Assembly: GCF_000023785.1 (NCBI RefSeq)
Contig: NC_012983.1
Coordinates: forward strand, 1-64,000
Source of the DNA: Hirschia baltica ATCC 49814
GTDB taxonomy: Bacteria; Pseudomonadota; Alphaproteobacteria; Caulobacterales; Hyphomonadaceae
DNA length: 64,000 nucleotides
Reading direction: 5' to 3'
The notes under the pieces are model-generated. The model worked only from the letters and a program-made list of their open reading frames with translations, ran no database searches and was not told the origin of the DNA. This document shows, one piece after another, positions 42,892 through 52,794 of this stretch (positions within the stretch are counted from its first letter, which is position 1; every line of letters starts with the position of its first letter). The position numbers and the translations under genes are program-made.

Positions 42892-43866
42892 ATGGATTAT
42901 CTAGCCAGCGCACGCGATGTCATAAATTGCGAGATCAAAGGCCTTGAGGCTCTGGTTCAAGCGTTGAATGTAGATAGTTCGGCTGTCATATCTGAAGCTT
43001 TTCCCCGCGCGATTAAACTCATGCAAAATGTAGAAGGACGCATAATTGTGTCGGGCATGGGAAAATCAGGCCACATTGCCAATAAGATTGCTGCGACTTT
43101 AGCCTCTACTGGTGCACCTTCTAGCTTCGTACATCCGGGCGAGGCCAGTCATGGTGATCTAGGAATGATCAGCCAAAAAGACATTGTGTTGGCGATATCA
43201 AATTCTGGTGAAACTAAAGAATTAGCAGATATTATTGCCTATACGCGGCGATTTAAAATTCCACTTATCGCTATTACATCCGGTGCAAATTCCAGCCTAG
43301 CGAAAGCGTGTGATTGTCTTCTGCTTTTGCCGCCAGCTGCTGAAGCATGTGGTCAGACGCGGGCACCAACCACAAGTACAACAATGACATTGGCAATCGG
43401 TGATGCCTTGGCCGTGACTCTGCTAACGGAAAAAGGCTTTGGTGAGACAGATTTCAAAGTTTATCATCCAGGCGGAAAGCTTGGTGCAGCATTTCGTAGG
43501 GTTTCTGATCTTGTTCGCGATCATGCGAATTTGCCGCTTGTTCAATCTGGATCTATCGCCGGCGATGCTGTGCCAATTATCTCCCAAGGTGGGTTTGGGT
43601 GTGTCGGCGTCATCAATTCGGCAGGAGATTTAGAGGGAATGATCACTGATGGTGATCTACGTCGACACTTTGGTAAGAATTTCTCGACAGTGATTGTGGA
43701 CGACATCATGACAAAGTCACCACTAACCATCACTAATGATATGTTGGCCGCGCGTGCATTGGAGCTAATAAGTAGCAACCGTATTACTGCACTTTTTGTT
43801 CTAGAAGATAAAAAACCAATTGGAATTTTACACGTCCACGATTGTCTATCGGATGGCGTTATTTAG
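42892..43866 (+). CDS. kdsD: D-arabinose 5-phosphate isomerase
   Basis: Converts ribulose 5-phosphate to arabinose 5-phosphate, the first step toward Kdo. A 324-residue KdsD/KpsF/GutQ family protein: a SIS domain with VSGMGKSGHIANKIAATLAS, VHPGEASHGDLGMI and AISNSGETKEL, the TRAPTTSTTMTLAIGDALAV segment, and two CBS domains (from ~205; second near VDDIMTKSPLTI). With kdsB in the same window it gives two of the Kdo pathway genes. KpsF-type paralogues belong to capsule loci, so it could be either the housekeeping or the capsule version. Confidence 0.93.
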   Translation: MDYLASARDVINCEIKGLEALVQALNVDSSAVISEAFPRAIKLMQNVEGRIIVSGMGKSGHIANKIAATLASTGAPSSFVHPGEASHGDLGMISQKDIVLAISNSGETKELADIIAYTRRFKIPLIAITSGANSSLAKACDCLLLLPPAAEACGQTRAPTTSTTMTLAIGDALAVTLLTEKGFGETDFKVYHPGGKLGAAFRRVSDLVRDHANLPLVQSGSIAGDAVPIISQGGFGCVGVINSAGDLEGMITDGDLRRHFGKNFSTVIVDDIMTKSPLTITNDMLAARALELISSNRITALFVLEDKKPIGILHVHDCLSDGVI

Positions 43867-43895
43867 GCGAGGCGAGGGCTGGGCACGCAAAGACT

Positions 43896-44915
43896 TCAAG
43901 CTTCATCATATCCGTTCGGATTGTTTTCTTGCCATTTCCATTGGTCGCGACACATGTCTTCCATGTTGAGCTTTGCACTCCATCCTAGGAGCTTTTTCGC
44001 GGAGGAAGGGTCTGCATAAAAGCAGGCGATATCACCAGAGCGGCGCGGGCCAATCACCATTGGTATTTTTTTGCCGCAGGCTTTTTCAAATCCGGCGATG
44101 ACTTCTTTTACTGAAGATCCGTTTCCTGTACCCAAATTGACGGTGAATGCGCCTTTGCCTGCGTCTAAATAATCCAGAGCTGCAAGATGCGCCTGCGCTA
44201 GATCGACGACGTGAATATAATCGCGCACACCTGTGCCATCTGGCGTATCATAATCATCACCCCAGATATTGATGGCTTCGCGTTTTCCACATGCCACTTG
44301 CACAACATAGGGTGCTAGATTGTTTGGGATGCCGTTTGGCGCTTCTCCGATACGGCCACTTGGGTGGGCACCGATAGGATTGAAATACCGCAAAATAGCA
44401 ACATTTTTTATTTCACCAGAGCGGCGTACATCTTCCAGCATATATTCAACAGATAATTTGGTCTGCCCATATGTGCTGGTTGCGTTGCGCGGGTGGTCTT
44501 CAGTGTAGGGCAAAAATTTAGGAACACCATAAACCGTTGCGCTTGAACTGAAGACGATTTTGTCAATTTTGTTGGCTTTCATAGCACGCAGAAGAACATG
44601 CGTGCCAATAACGTTGACATCGTGATAATCAATGGCACGGACTTCGGACTCACCCACGGCTTTGAGGCCAGCAAAGTGAATAACCGCATCACATTTATAG
44701 TCTTTTATAGCTTTATTGATTTGATCAAAATTACGCACATCACCTTCAACGACATCAATTTTTGTGCCTGATAATTCTTCAAGTCTTTCTATGACGTGCG
44801 GGCTGGCATTGGAGAAGTCGTCGAAAACGATGGGTTTGCGGCCAGATTTGATAAGTTCAAGACATGTGTGGCTACCAATATATCCGGCTCCACCTGTAAC
44901 AAGTATTGATTGCAC
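43896..44915 (-). CDS. galE: UDP-glucose 4-epimerase
   Basis: Interconverts UDP-glucose and UDP-galactose using tightly bound NAD+. Core motifs: VTGGAGYIGSHTCLELI, VIHFAGLKAVGES, the Ser in FSSSATVYG, and the Tyr-x3-Lys in YGQTKLSVEYML; it has the usual NIWGDDYDTPDGTGVRDYIH segment. The start is set at GTG 44915, giving 339 residues, the family length. In-frame ATGs at 44972 and 44960 would add 15-19 residues not seen in GalE. It is convergent with kdsD (29 bp gap). It supplies galactose for the polysaccharide. Confidence 0.93.
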   Translation of the reverse strand: MQSILVTGGAGYIGSHTCLELIKSGRKPIVFDDFSNASPHVIERLEELSGTKIDVVEGDVRNFDQINKAIKDYKCDAVIHFAGLKAVGESEVRAIDYHDVNVIGTHVLLRAMKANKIDKIVFSSSATVYGVPKFLPYTEDHPRNATSTYGQTKLSVEYMLEDVRRSGEIKNVAILRYFNPIGAHPSGRIGEAPNGIPNNLAPYVVQVACGKREAINIWGDDYDTPDGTGVRDYIHVVDLAQAHLAALDYLDAGKGAFTVNLGTGNGSSVKEVIAGFEKACGKKIPMVIGPRRSGDIACFYADPSSAKKLLGWSAKLNMEDMCRDQWKWQENNPNGYDEA

Positions 44916-45217
44916 TATCGTTTCCACTTCTTCGCTATACGTATCGTCGTTTGGGAGCATCACCAATAACAATGCCTTATTTCCATACCTTTTTTCAAAG
45001 GGTGGTAAAGCACAATATGCAGGAGATTTTTGGTTTCAAACGACCTGTGGAAGGTTGTAATCTCAAATCCCTAGTTTTCTCTATAAAAAAACATGCAAAA
45101 TTGAACCTGTTTTATTTAGTTGTCTCAGGTCTGTATCAAGATACAAGTATATCAAGAGAGTGAATGCGTTTGTGAGCAATTGATACTCAGAACTAGATAG
45201 AAAGACTGTCATTAAAT

Positions 45218-48007
45218 ATGAGCGGACTTGTTTCAAAGTTGAAATGTGGCGCAGCATTTTGCGCTTTTGTGATTGTCGCAAATTGTGGAGGCGGGGGCAG
45301 CTCAACACCAACACCTACGCCGACACCCACACCAACGCCTGTGCCAACACCTACGCCAACGCCGACACCGGCCACTGCAGATATCAGCGTGACATTGTCG
45401 TCAGAGCTGCCTTTCCGTACAGATTCCGATACGAATAGTTATAGAGGCAGTCTCGTCAGAAACAATACGGCCGCGTCTGCTCAGTCGGTTGAAAATAATA
45501 GCTTTATATTAGGGTATGTTAGCAAGACAATTCCCGTCGATGAAAATGGTGCGCCTGAGGGGCAATTAGGCAATTCTTCGTCTACTGATGAGTTTGACTA
45601 TTACAAAGCCAATCTTTTGGCAGGTGAAATTCTTCGATTAGAGATCGCACAAGAAGAAACCGCAAATCCGTCACGAGACACAGTCGACCCTGCGTCTGGT
45701 GTTGATCTGGATCTTGAATTGCTCGATCTTAGCGACAATTCTCTCCTAATATCCAATAGTTCCACTCAAGCGCGTGAAGAAATAATTGTTCCTAATGATG
45801 GCGAGTTTCTTATCAAAGTTATTGCCAGTTCGGGATCATCAAAATATGCGCTCACACTTGGTGGCTCGCAATTAGCTGGTGCAAGTGTTTCACAAATTAA
45901 TCCTGCGCATGTGGCAATCGGTAAAGCTGTTGTCTCGGCAGACCAGAAAAAAATAGTGGCGGCGACACATGTAGGTAGGAATAGTAAATTTTCACAAATG
46001 AATGCTGGAGCGCGAGTGGAAATAGACTATTCTGAATTTCTCGCTTCCAATATATCTACGCAAAATAGCATTGGCTCAAAAAACAAAACGACACGGCATC
46101 AACGCCAAAGGGCGACACTTGATGCGATTAAAGCGATAAACCTTAAAGAAGGTCTGACTGTATTAGAGCCATATGTCTTTCCAAGAAAAGTTCAAATTGG
46201 TCCACCTTCCAATTTTGATCCATCGGCATCGCCTTCGACACAGTGGAACCTCTCTCAAGTGGAATGGGATCAGGCGAGGCAGACGCTTGCGGCGATATCA
46301 GTGTCACATACGCCGGTGATTGCTGTGATCGATTCCGGATTTTTGACATCTCACCCAGATATAGCAGATAGCATTATTGATCAGCGAGATTTTGTTGAAG
46401 CTGAATATGATGGCGATGGATTTGATGCAGAAGCAGAAGAAATCGTCGATCCAAATGATGAGAATGCTGATTTATGTCATGATTTTCACGGCACTCACGT
46501 AGCTTCTATTGCTTTAGCTTCGATCAATAACCAAGGCATGATGGGTGTATATCCAGAAGCAAAATTGATGGCGCTGAAAGTAGGATATAGCAAAAGCATT
46601 GGGCCAGATGGTGAAGATTCTGAAGGAGAAAACTGCGAAACTTTACCGGGAGATATCGCAAGTGCTATCCGTTATGCCGCGCAGCTTCCTGTGTCTGGAG
46701 TTCCGCTTGCGCCGGTTAAGGCCGATGTTATCAATCTCTCATTAGGTTCAAATTCACCTTCATCAGCAACGCGGTCTGCTATTAATGCAGCCACAGCAGC
46801 GGGCGTGATTGTGATAGGTGCGGGCGGGAATGAAGGTGGCACAAGCTTAGGAAAATCGCCTTTTTATCCAGCAGCTTATGATAATGTTTTTGCCGTTGCA
46901 GCATCTAATATAGATGAGAAACAAGCTTATTATAGTTCTGAATATGCTGAAATCGACCTGACAGCCCCTGGTGGAGATGTTCGTGTTGATTCAAATAATG
47001 ATGGGAATTCTGACGGTATTATAGGTGCAAATGCGACATTAGAATCTGGCGCATTTGTTGATAGTTTGGCGCTCTATCAAGGAAGCTCGATGGCAGCTCC
47101 GCATGTAGCTGGTGCCATTGCTATGATGCGGGCGATTGATCCAACTTTGAATACATCTCAATTGCAATCAATGATGAAATCAGGTGTGTTAACAGTTGAA
47201 GCTGAAGATGAAGGTTTCGACTTTAAAACTGGATATGGCATAATTTCACTGCCGCGTATGATTAATGCAGCGCAGGGAAATGGGCATTTAAATGCTGTAA
47301 CCACTCGCATTTCTGCTAATCCTAAGGAAATAGACATAGAGTTTTCCAATGGAAATGGAGAACTTGAAATTTCTAAAATCGGGGATGATGCTCTGTCAGT
47401 GTCATCTGTTATAGATCTGACATCACCTGACTGGTTGACAGTGACAGCTAGTTCTAATGTGGATGCGGATGGGATTGGCACGTATAATTTGGTTGCAGAT
47501 ACAACTGGGCTAACACAAGCGGTTTATGAAAGCACAATTCGGATTTCACTCTCTGATGCAAGTATGATTGACATAGCAGTGACTTTGCTGAAATCACCCA
47601 CTTTACCGAGTGCTCCGGCACCGATTTATCCTAATTTATATGCATTGTTGCAGCAAGATATTGGGGATGGTGAAGGGTTTAATACAATTGAAGACGGGCA
47701 ATTGGTGTCTGCAACTGGCCCAAATCCACAATATAATTTTACGGATGTTGAGGTAGGTGAGGGGTATCTTATTGTCGTGGCGTCGGATCTGGATGGAGAT
47801 GGCTTTATTTGTAGCGATGGCGAAATATGTGGCTACTATCCTGATTTTGATCGTCCTAGCCAGAGTTTTGAACTAGAAGATGATGTAAATTTTGATGTGG
47901 AAATGAGCTATTTAGGGCGGGCAGGACCGATTGGTCCTAGCTCTGCAAGCGCAAGTGAAAAACTTGCAGGCTTGCAGGCAGATGGTTTAACGCTCCAAGA
48001 AAAATAA
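45218..48007 (+). CDS. Subtilisin-like (S8) surface serine protease
   Basis: A 929-residue secreted protease. An N-terminal hydrophobic segment ends in NCGGGGSS, resembling a lipobox, but the residue before Cys is Asn, which is unusual. A Thr-Pro repeat linker follows (11 hexamers in the DNA). Residues ~95-215 look like a pre-peptidase (DVUF/PPC-like) domain. The S8 triad is Asp in VIAVIDSGFLTSHPDI, His in HGTHVASIAL and Ser in YQGSSMAAPHVAGA, with the oxyanion Asn in GAGGNEGG. A C-terminal part (~680-900) has beta-rich domains with SDLDGDGFICSDG, which looks like a calcium-binding loop. Probably a surface-anchored protease processing surface proteins or degrading substrates. Confidence 0.9.
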   Translation: MSGLVSKLKCGAAFCAFVIVANCGGGGSSTPTPTPTPTPTPVPTPTPTPTPATADISVTLSSELPFRTDSDTNSYRGSLVRNNTAASAQSVENNSFILGYVSKTIPVDENGAPEGQLGNSSSTDEFDYYKANLLAGEILRLEIAQEETANPSRDTVDPASGVDLDLELLDLSDNSLLISNSSTQAREEIIVPNDGEFLIKVIASSGSSKYALTLGGSQLAGASVSQINPAHVAIGKAVVSADQKKIVAATHVGRNSKFSQMNAGARVEIDYSEFLASNISTQNSIGSKNKTTRHQRQRATLDAIKAINLKEGLTVLEPYVFPRKVQIGPPSNFDPSASPSTQWNLSQVEWDQARQTLAAISVSHTPVIAVIDSGFLTSHPDIADSIIDQRDFVEAEYDGDGFDAEAEEIVDPNDENADLCHDFHGTHVASIALASINNQGMMGVYPEAKLMALKVGYSKSIGPDGEDSEGENCETLPGDIASAIRYAAQLPVSGVPLAPVKADVINLSLGSNSPSSATRSAINAATAAGVIVIGAGGNEGGTSLGKSPFYPAAYDNVFAVAASNIDEKQAYYSSEYAEIDLTAPGGDVRVDSNNDGNSDGIIGANATLESGAFVDSLALYQGSSMAAPHVAGAIAMMRAIDPTLNTSQLQSMMKSGVLTVEAEDEGFDFKTGYGIISLPRMINAAQGNGHLNAVTTRISANPKEIDIEFSNGNGELEISKIGDDALSVSSVIDLTSPDWLTVTASSNVDADGIGTYNLVADTTGLTQAVYESTIRISLSDASMIDIAVTLLKSPTLPSAPAPIYPNLYALLQQDIGDGEGFNTIEDGQLVSATGPNPQYNFTDVEVGEGYLIVVASDLDGDGFICSDGEICGYYPDFDRPSQSFELEDDVNFDVEMSYLGRAGPIGPSSASASEKLAGLQADGLTLQEK
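45305..45370 (+). repeat. Tandem hexamer repeat coding Thr-Pro
   Basis: Eleven contiguous copies of a degenerate hexamer of the form ACN-CCN (one GTG-CCA) coding Thr-Pro. Being six bases long, copy changes keep the reading frame and would only alter the linker length between membrane anchor and protease. Codons vary between copies, so it is not a pure slippage tract. Confidence 0.85.
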
Positions 48008-48021
48008 GTGATTTTTCTTGA

Positions 48022-51000
48022 TTAAGCCGTTTCTTGGGCCAGTTTTTTCGTTACTTCATTTGGTGAGCCTGAGCCTCGTGAAATGAGGGCGTAGGCTGTT
48101 GGAACAAACAAGACTGTAATTAGCGCGGCAGCAACCACACCAAATAGAATAACAACGCCGATTGCCATGCGTGTTTCAGCTCCGGCTCCGCTGGAGAGGA
48201 GGAGAGGCACAGAACCGGCCGCAGTTGTCAGGCTTGTCATAATGATTGGTCTAAAACGAGCAAGGGCTGCTTCTTTGAGTGCGACATCAAATGTCTTGCC
48301 TTCATCGCGGAGCTGGTTGGCAAATTCAACGATAAGAATACCGTTTTTGGCAGCAAGTCCGATAAGCATGATCAAGCCGATTTGCGTATAGATGTTTAAT
48401 GTATTTCCTGTGAGCCATAGGCCCAATAACCCACCAGCAATTGTACCGGGGACACACAGCATAATAACAATTGGGTGACGATAGCTTTCAAATTGTGCAG
48501 CTAGAACAAGGAAGACAACAAGCAAACCTATACCAAACACGAACATAATCGAGTTGCCTGAAGTCTGATAATCAAGGGATTGTCCTTTAAAATCAATTGT
48601 GGTTTCAGAAGGTAAGACGTCGCGTGCGATTTTCTGCATTTCACCAAGTACAGTTCCCAGCGAAGCGCCTGGTAGAAGGTCGGCTTCTATGGTGATGGAC
48701 CGTACTTTGTTATAACGGTTCAAACTCGGGCTGTCGGCGAGAGCGGTGATGGTGACAAGATTCGACAAGGGAATTAACTGACCAGAACGTTGCGAACGTA
48801 CATATATATTTTGCACGTCATTTGGCGTGTTTTGTTCTGACCTTAAACCTTCAAGAATAACATCGTATTCTTCACCATTATCAACATAAGTCGTGACGCG
48901 GCGCGAACCCAGCATTGTCTGCATGGTCGAGCCGATTTCATCAACAGTCACACCGAGGTCAGCAGCACGATTATAATCAATAAGAACGCGGTATTGGGGT
49001 TGGGTCTCTTTATAGTCCCAATCGATATCAGCGAGGCCCGGATTGTTTTCTTCTAGGGCTTGAACAAATGTGTCCCGCCATTTGGTTAGGTCCTCATAAG
49101 AAGGGCCACCCAGAACAAATTGTACAGGCTTACCTGTCCCTCCACCAAGGCCACCGCGCATACGCGCAAAAACACTTACATCTGGAAGGTCTGAGAGTTT
49201 TTTGTTGATTTCACTCATGATTTCTTGAGCCGGGCGGCGCGCTGACCAATCGTCTAGAACAATGATTGCAAACCCCTGATGAAAGGTGTTTGCTCCAAAT
49301 CCGGGAGCACGCAATAAGAGACGTTGAATTTCTCCGGTCTCTGTATAGGGCAGTAGGCGGCGTTCGATTTCATCTATATATTTAGATGTTTGTGCAAATG
49401 ACGCGCCTTGAGGCCCTCTCACTGAGATGAAGAAGGCTCCGCGATCTTCGCTTGGAACGTACTCATTATCAATGTTTTGAAAGAGCAGCCATGCGCTGGC
49501 GGTCATCCCTATAAGAGCTAATCCAACAAGAATAGGTCGAAAGATCAAACGATCTAAAATCCAACCATAACCAGAGCGAAGAACTTTGAAAACAGAATCT
49601 ACCATGCGGGGTAGGACTGAAAATACACCTGTGCTCTTTTCTTTTTTCAAAAGCTTGGAGGCGAGCATGGGAGTAAGTGTTAGTGCTAGAAGACTAGAGA
49701 ATGCCACTGCCGCAGCCATGGTGAGGGCAAACTCGGTAAATAATCGTCCTAGATCGCCTTCAAGGAATGTTATGGGAACAAACACAGCGATCAGAACAAG
49801 TGTTGTGGCAATAACGGCAAAACCGACCTGACGCGTTCCAAAGAATGAAGCGACAAGCGGCGTTTCGTCTTCTTCTTCAATCCGACGCGAGATGTTTTCC
49901 AACACCACAATGGCATCATCAACCACAAGCCCAATAGCGAGCACGAGTGCGAGCAGAGTGAGTAGGTTCACAGAAAAACCGAACAAATATAAGAAGGTGA
50001 AAGTGGCTATAATTGAAACTGGAACTGTTACGGCTGGAATAATAGTGGCTCGGATACTGCCAAGGAATAGAAAGATAACCAGTGTCACCAAACCAACGGA
50101 TATAGCGAGCGTTTTATAAACTTCTGCAATGGACGCGGAAATGAAAACCGATGTGTCATAGGTTTGCGCAATTGCCATGCCTTCTGGAAGGGTGGGATTG
50201 AGTTTGGCCGCGAGGTCGCGTGCGGCCTTGGCAACATCAACTGTATTGGCTGTGGATTGCTTGATAATGCCCACACCAATCATTGGTACGCCATTACCTC
50301 GGAATAATGTGCGGTCTTCTGTTGTGCCTTTTTCTACACGGGCAACATCGCCTAGGCGGATGAGGGAGCCATCTTCACCACTGGCCAATACCAATGTCGC
50401 AAATTCTTCAGGTGTACGGAAAGTACGATCTATTCGAAGCGTGTATGTGCGTGTTGATGATTCCAAGCTGCCCGCTGGCGATTCAATGTTTTCGCTTCGT
50501 AAAGCACTTTCGATGTCTGATACTGTTAATTCCCGTGCTGCTAACTCACGACGATCAATCCAGACACGGAGTGCATAATTTCTAGCACCACCGGTTCTAA
50601 CTCGCGCCACGCCATCCAACGCGGAGAATTTATCAATGAGATAGCGATCTGCATAATCAGACAGTTCTGGTGACGTCATAGAGTCACTGCTCAGATTGAG
50701 CCATAAAATGACATCATTATTCCCGTCTTCTTTGGATATTTCAGGAGGTTCGGCATCATCTGGGATATTGTTCAAAACACCAGAAATCCTGTCACGAATA
50801 TCATTGGCAGCTGCATCAATATCCTGATCAACACTAAATTCGATACTGATATTGGATTGGCCATCGCGGGAGGTGGAGTTAATAAAGCGGATGCCTTCCA
50901 CACCGGAGATTCTGTCTTCCAGAATTTGCGTAATACGTGTTTCAACAATACTTGCTGAAGCTCCCGGATAGCTTGTTTCAATTGAGACAACAGGCGCATC

Positions 51001-51120
51001 TATGTCTGGATATTCACGCAAGGCGAGACGATCAAAAGATACGATTCCAAAGACAACAAGAATGAGAGAAATAACCGAGGCAAAAACGGGTTTTTTTACC
51101 GAGACATCCGAGAGGATCAT
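48022..51120 (-). CDS. RND efflux transporter, HAE1 (AcrB/MexF) family inner-membrane pump
   Basis: A 1032-residue proton-driven drug exporter. It has the N-terminal SVKKPVFASVISLILVVFG segment, 12 expected membrane helices, two large periplasmic loops and the proton-relay helix LLALVLAIGLVVDDAIVVLE with the conserved acidic pair (DD). Other landmarks are FVPITFLEGDLGRLFTEFAL, and GTIAGGLLGLWLTGNTLNIY near the C-terminus. Its stop and its start 4 bp behind the adaptor show an operon with the membrane fusion protein. No TolC-like gene is next to it, so an outer-membrane channel from elsewhere must be used. Substrates unknown. Confidence 0.95.
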   Translation of the reverse strand: MILSDVSVKKPVFASVISLILVVFGIVSFDRLALREYPDIDAPVVSIETSYPGASASIVETRITQILEDRISGVEGIRFINSTSRDGQSNISIEFSVDQDIDAAANDIRDRISGVLNNIPDDAEPPEISKEDGNNDVILWLNLSSDSMTSPELSDYADRYLIDKFSALDGVARVRTGGARNYALRVWIDRRELAARELTVSDIESALRSENIESPAGSLESSTRTYTLRIDRTFRTPEEFATLVLASGEDGSLIRLGDVARVEKGTTEDRTLFRGNGVPMIGVGIIKQSTANTVDVAKAARDLAAKLNPTLPEGMAIAQTYDTSVFISASIAEVYKTLAISVGLVTLVIFLFLGSIRATIIPAVTVPVSIIATFTFLYLFGFSVNLLTLLALVLAIGLVVDDAIVVLENISRRIEEEDETPLVASFFGTRQVGFAVIATTLVLIAVFVPITFLEGDLGRLFTEFALTMAAAVAFSSLLALTLTPMLASKLLKKEKSTGVFSVLPRMVDSVFKVLRSGYGWILDRLIFRPILVGLALIGMTASAWLLFQNIDNEYVPSEDRGAFFISVRGPQGASFAQTSKYIDEIERRLLPYTETGEIQRLLLRAPGFGANTFHQGFAIIVLDDWSARRPAQEIMSEINKKLSDLPDVSVFARMRGGLGGGTGKPVQFVLGGPSYEDLTKWRDTFVQALEENNPGLADIDWDYKETQPQYRVLIDYNRAADLGVTVDEIGSTMQTMLGSRRVTTYVDNGEEYDVILEGLRSEQNTPNDVQNIYVRSQRSGQLIPLSNLVTITALADSPSLNRYNKVRSITIEADLLPGASLGTVLGEMQKIARDVLPSETTIDFKGQSLDYQTSGNSIMFVFGIGLLVVFLVLAAQFESYRHPIVIMLCVPGTIAGGLLGLWLTGNTLNIYTQIGLIMLIGLAAKNGILIVEFANQLRDEGKTFDVALKEAALARFRPIIMTSLTTAAGSVPLLLSSGAGAETRMAIGVVILFGVVAAALITVLFVPTAYALISRGSGSPNEVTKKLAQETA

Positions 51121-51123
51121 GAT

Positions 51124-52227
51124 TTATTTTCCTGCTGGAGAGGAGCCGCTGGCAGCCAAACGCGTATTTTCTTCGAAGACTTCAGGCATGATTGATGATG
51201 GATCTGTAATGCTTACTTCACTGCCTTCTCTCACCCGCATAATCCCTTCGGTGATCACGACATCTCCAGTTTCAACGCCTGATATGATTTCAACATATTT
51301 GCTTTGACGCGCGCCCAATTGGACCTGTTTGCGAGTCGCGATTTTCTTGCCGTTGATATCATTGATGACGTAGACAAATGTATCTGGTCCTACAGATTGC
51401 ACGGCTTCTTCGGGAATAGAGGGGCTGTTGCGCGGCGTCGTTTTTAACGTGACCTGCATAAACATACCTGATTTTAAAACCTGGTCTGGGTTGGGTAATA
51501 TCGCCCGCACTTTGATGGATCTTGTGATTGGATCAATAGCATTATCTATTGTCGCAATCATTCCGTTAAACGTTTCGCCAGGTAAATCAGATGTGTAAGC
51601 TGAGATGGGCGTGCCTTGTTTTAGGGATCGTAAGAAAGTGGATGGGACAGCGAATTCTAATTTCATTTCGCTGTCATCAATCAGTGTCGCCACAACATCT
51701 CCGGCGCGCACATATGTTCCCACACTCACCATGCGAAAGCCCAACACACCATCAAAAGGTGCAACGAGGACGCGGTCTTTCTGACGCGATTGAACTGCTC
51801 GCAATTGTGCGCTGGCATTATCTCTGTCACGGCGCGCTTGATCGACTTCAGACTGTGCGATTGCGTTTTCTTTACTCAAACGCATTACCCGATCGAGTTG
51901 GGTTGTTGCTTCATCAAGTGTTGCTTCTGCTGCTTCGACAAGAGCAACCTGTTCACGTTGAGCAAGAGAGAGCAGTGTCTTGCCTTCTTCTATGCGTTGT
52001 CCGTCGTCAAAAAATATAGCCGTTACGCGATCAGCGACGTTTAAAGTGAGGTCAACTTTTTCATTTGGCTCTAAAGTGCCTAAAGCTTCGATATTGAGTG
52101 AAAATTCACGTGACTGAACATTTTCAACAAACACACTTGGGGGTGCATTCGAGCCTCGTTGCGCGTATGCTGGAGGCGTGAATACGCCCAGAGTTAGAAA
52201 GAAGATTGTCCAGTATATTTTCAACAT
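51124..52227 (-). CDS. RND efflux periplasmic adaptor (membrane fusion) protein
   Basis: A 367-residue HlyD/AcrA-type adaptor. It starts with a signal-like segment (IYWTIFFLTLGVFTPPAYA), then lipoyl-like halves (LEPNEKVDLTLNVADRVTAI and VLVAPFDGVLGFRMVSVG) around a helical hairpin (~85-140, EQVALVEAAEATLDEATTQL and on), then a beta-barrel and membrane-proximal domain. The gene is the first of the pump operon, 3 bp upstream of the pump start. A palindrome lies about 56 bp before its start codon, so a TetR- or similar regulator encoded elsewhere may control it. Confidence 0.94.
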   Translation of the reverse strand: MLKIYWTIFFLTLGVFTPPAYAQRGSNAPPSVFVENVQSREFSLNIEALGTLEPNEKVDLTLNVADRVTAIFFDDGQRIEEGKTLLSLAQREQVALVEAAEATLDEATTQLDRVMRLSKENAIAQSEVDQARRDRDNASAQLRAVQSRQKDRVLVAPFDGVLGFRMVSVGTYVRAGDVVATLIDDSEMKLEFAVPSTFLRSLKQGTPISAYTSDLPGETFNGMIATIDNAIDPITRSIKVRAILPNPDQVLKSGMFMQVTLKTTPRNSPSIPEEAVQSVGPDTFVYVINDINGKKIATRKQVQLGARQSKYVEIISGVETGDVVITEGIMRVREGSEVSITDPSSIMPEVFEENTRLAASGSSPAGK

Positions 52228-52794
52228 CTCGTGTCCAAATAAGGTCTGAGCTAATATTTCTAAGCCAATGCTTTGTATAAAAAGACATTTGCAATTGTCT
52301 ATTTTAGCTCAAATGTCTGTCGGAAAAATTTAAAATCGCCCGACAACGATAGCGCCCAAGGTGAGACTAATCATCATATATCTATCAGCATTACAGACCA
52401 CTCACATTATCGTGTTTTATGAGAGTGGGGCCATAGCATGTATTTAAGTAAAACTGTAATATAAATAGTTAGTTATACGTCCACTAAATATGTTTTAGTA
52501 TAAAATCAATTGCGAAACGGCATCACTTTTTTGTGAGAGTTTGGTAGCGGACAATGTCTTGGTGGTCATAAATCTCTCTGCATTTTAAGTCAAAAAAACC
52601 TCGACGCTATAGATGTGAAGTTTGATTGCATTCAAAAGCCGTTCCAATGATAAACTATAATTGTTTCCTAAAACGGCTGGTATTAGAATGATAATCACAA
52701 TTGGAAGATCAGTATAAACCCCCGCTTTAATAGGCCAATTATGGTAAACTTGTTCTGGTTTTTTCTTTGAGCTGAAAAGCAATGGCTTGGCATT
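52228..52794. other. 567 bp gap upstream of the efflux operon and downstream of fructokinase
   Basis: Contains the efflux operon promoter with a palindrome (listed separately). Otherwise AT-rich and without a convincing gene. A TTG-started reading frame at 52585-52782 is without ribosome site and is not believed. No terminator with a clear T-run was found behind the fructokinase gene. Confidence 0.5.
52283..52317. promoter_or_regulatory. Palindrome upstream of the RND efflux operon
   Basis: AGACATTTGCAATTGTCT (52283-52300) is an 18 bp palindrome with two mismatched positions, and a further half CAAATGTC (52310-52317) repeats its left arm inverted. It lies 56 bp before the adaptor start codon, a normal operator position for TetR-family repressors of efflux pumps. 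No repressor gene is adjacent. Confidence 0.4.

Noticed and set aside
45193-45375. Gly-Val repeat protein on the minus strand
   Set aside because: It is the antisense reading of the Thr-Pro repeat of the subtilase gene.
52585-52782. 65-codon open frame downstream of fructokinase with a hydrophobic centre
   Set aside because: TTG start without Shine-Dalgarno, no recognisable family and AT-rich spacer composition.
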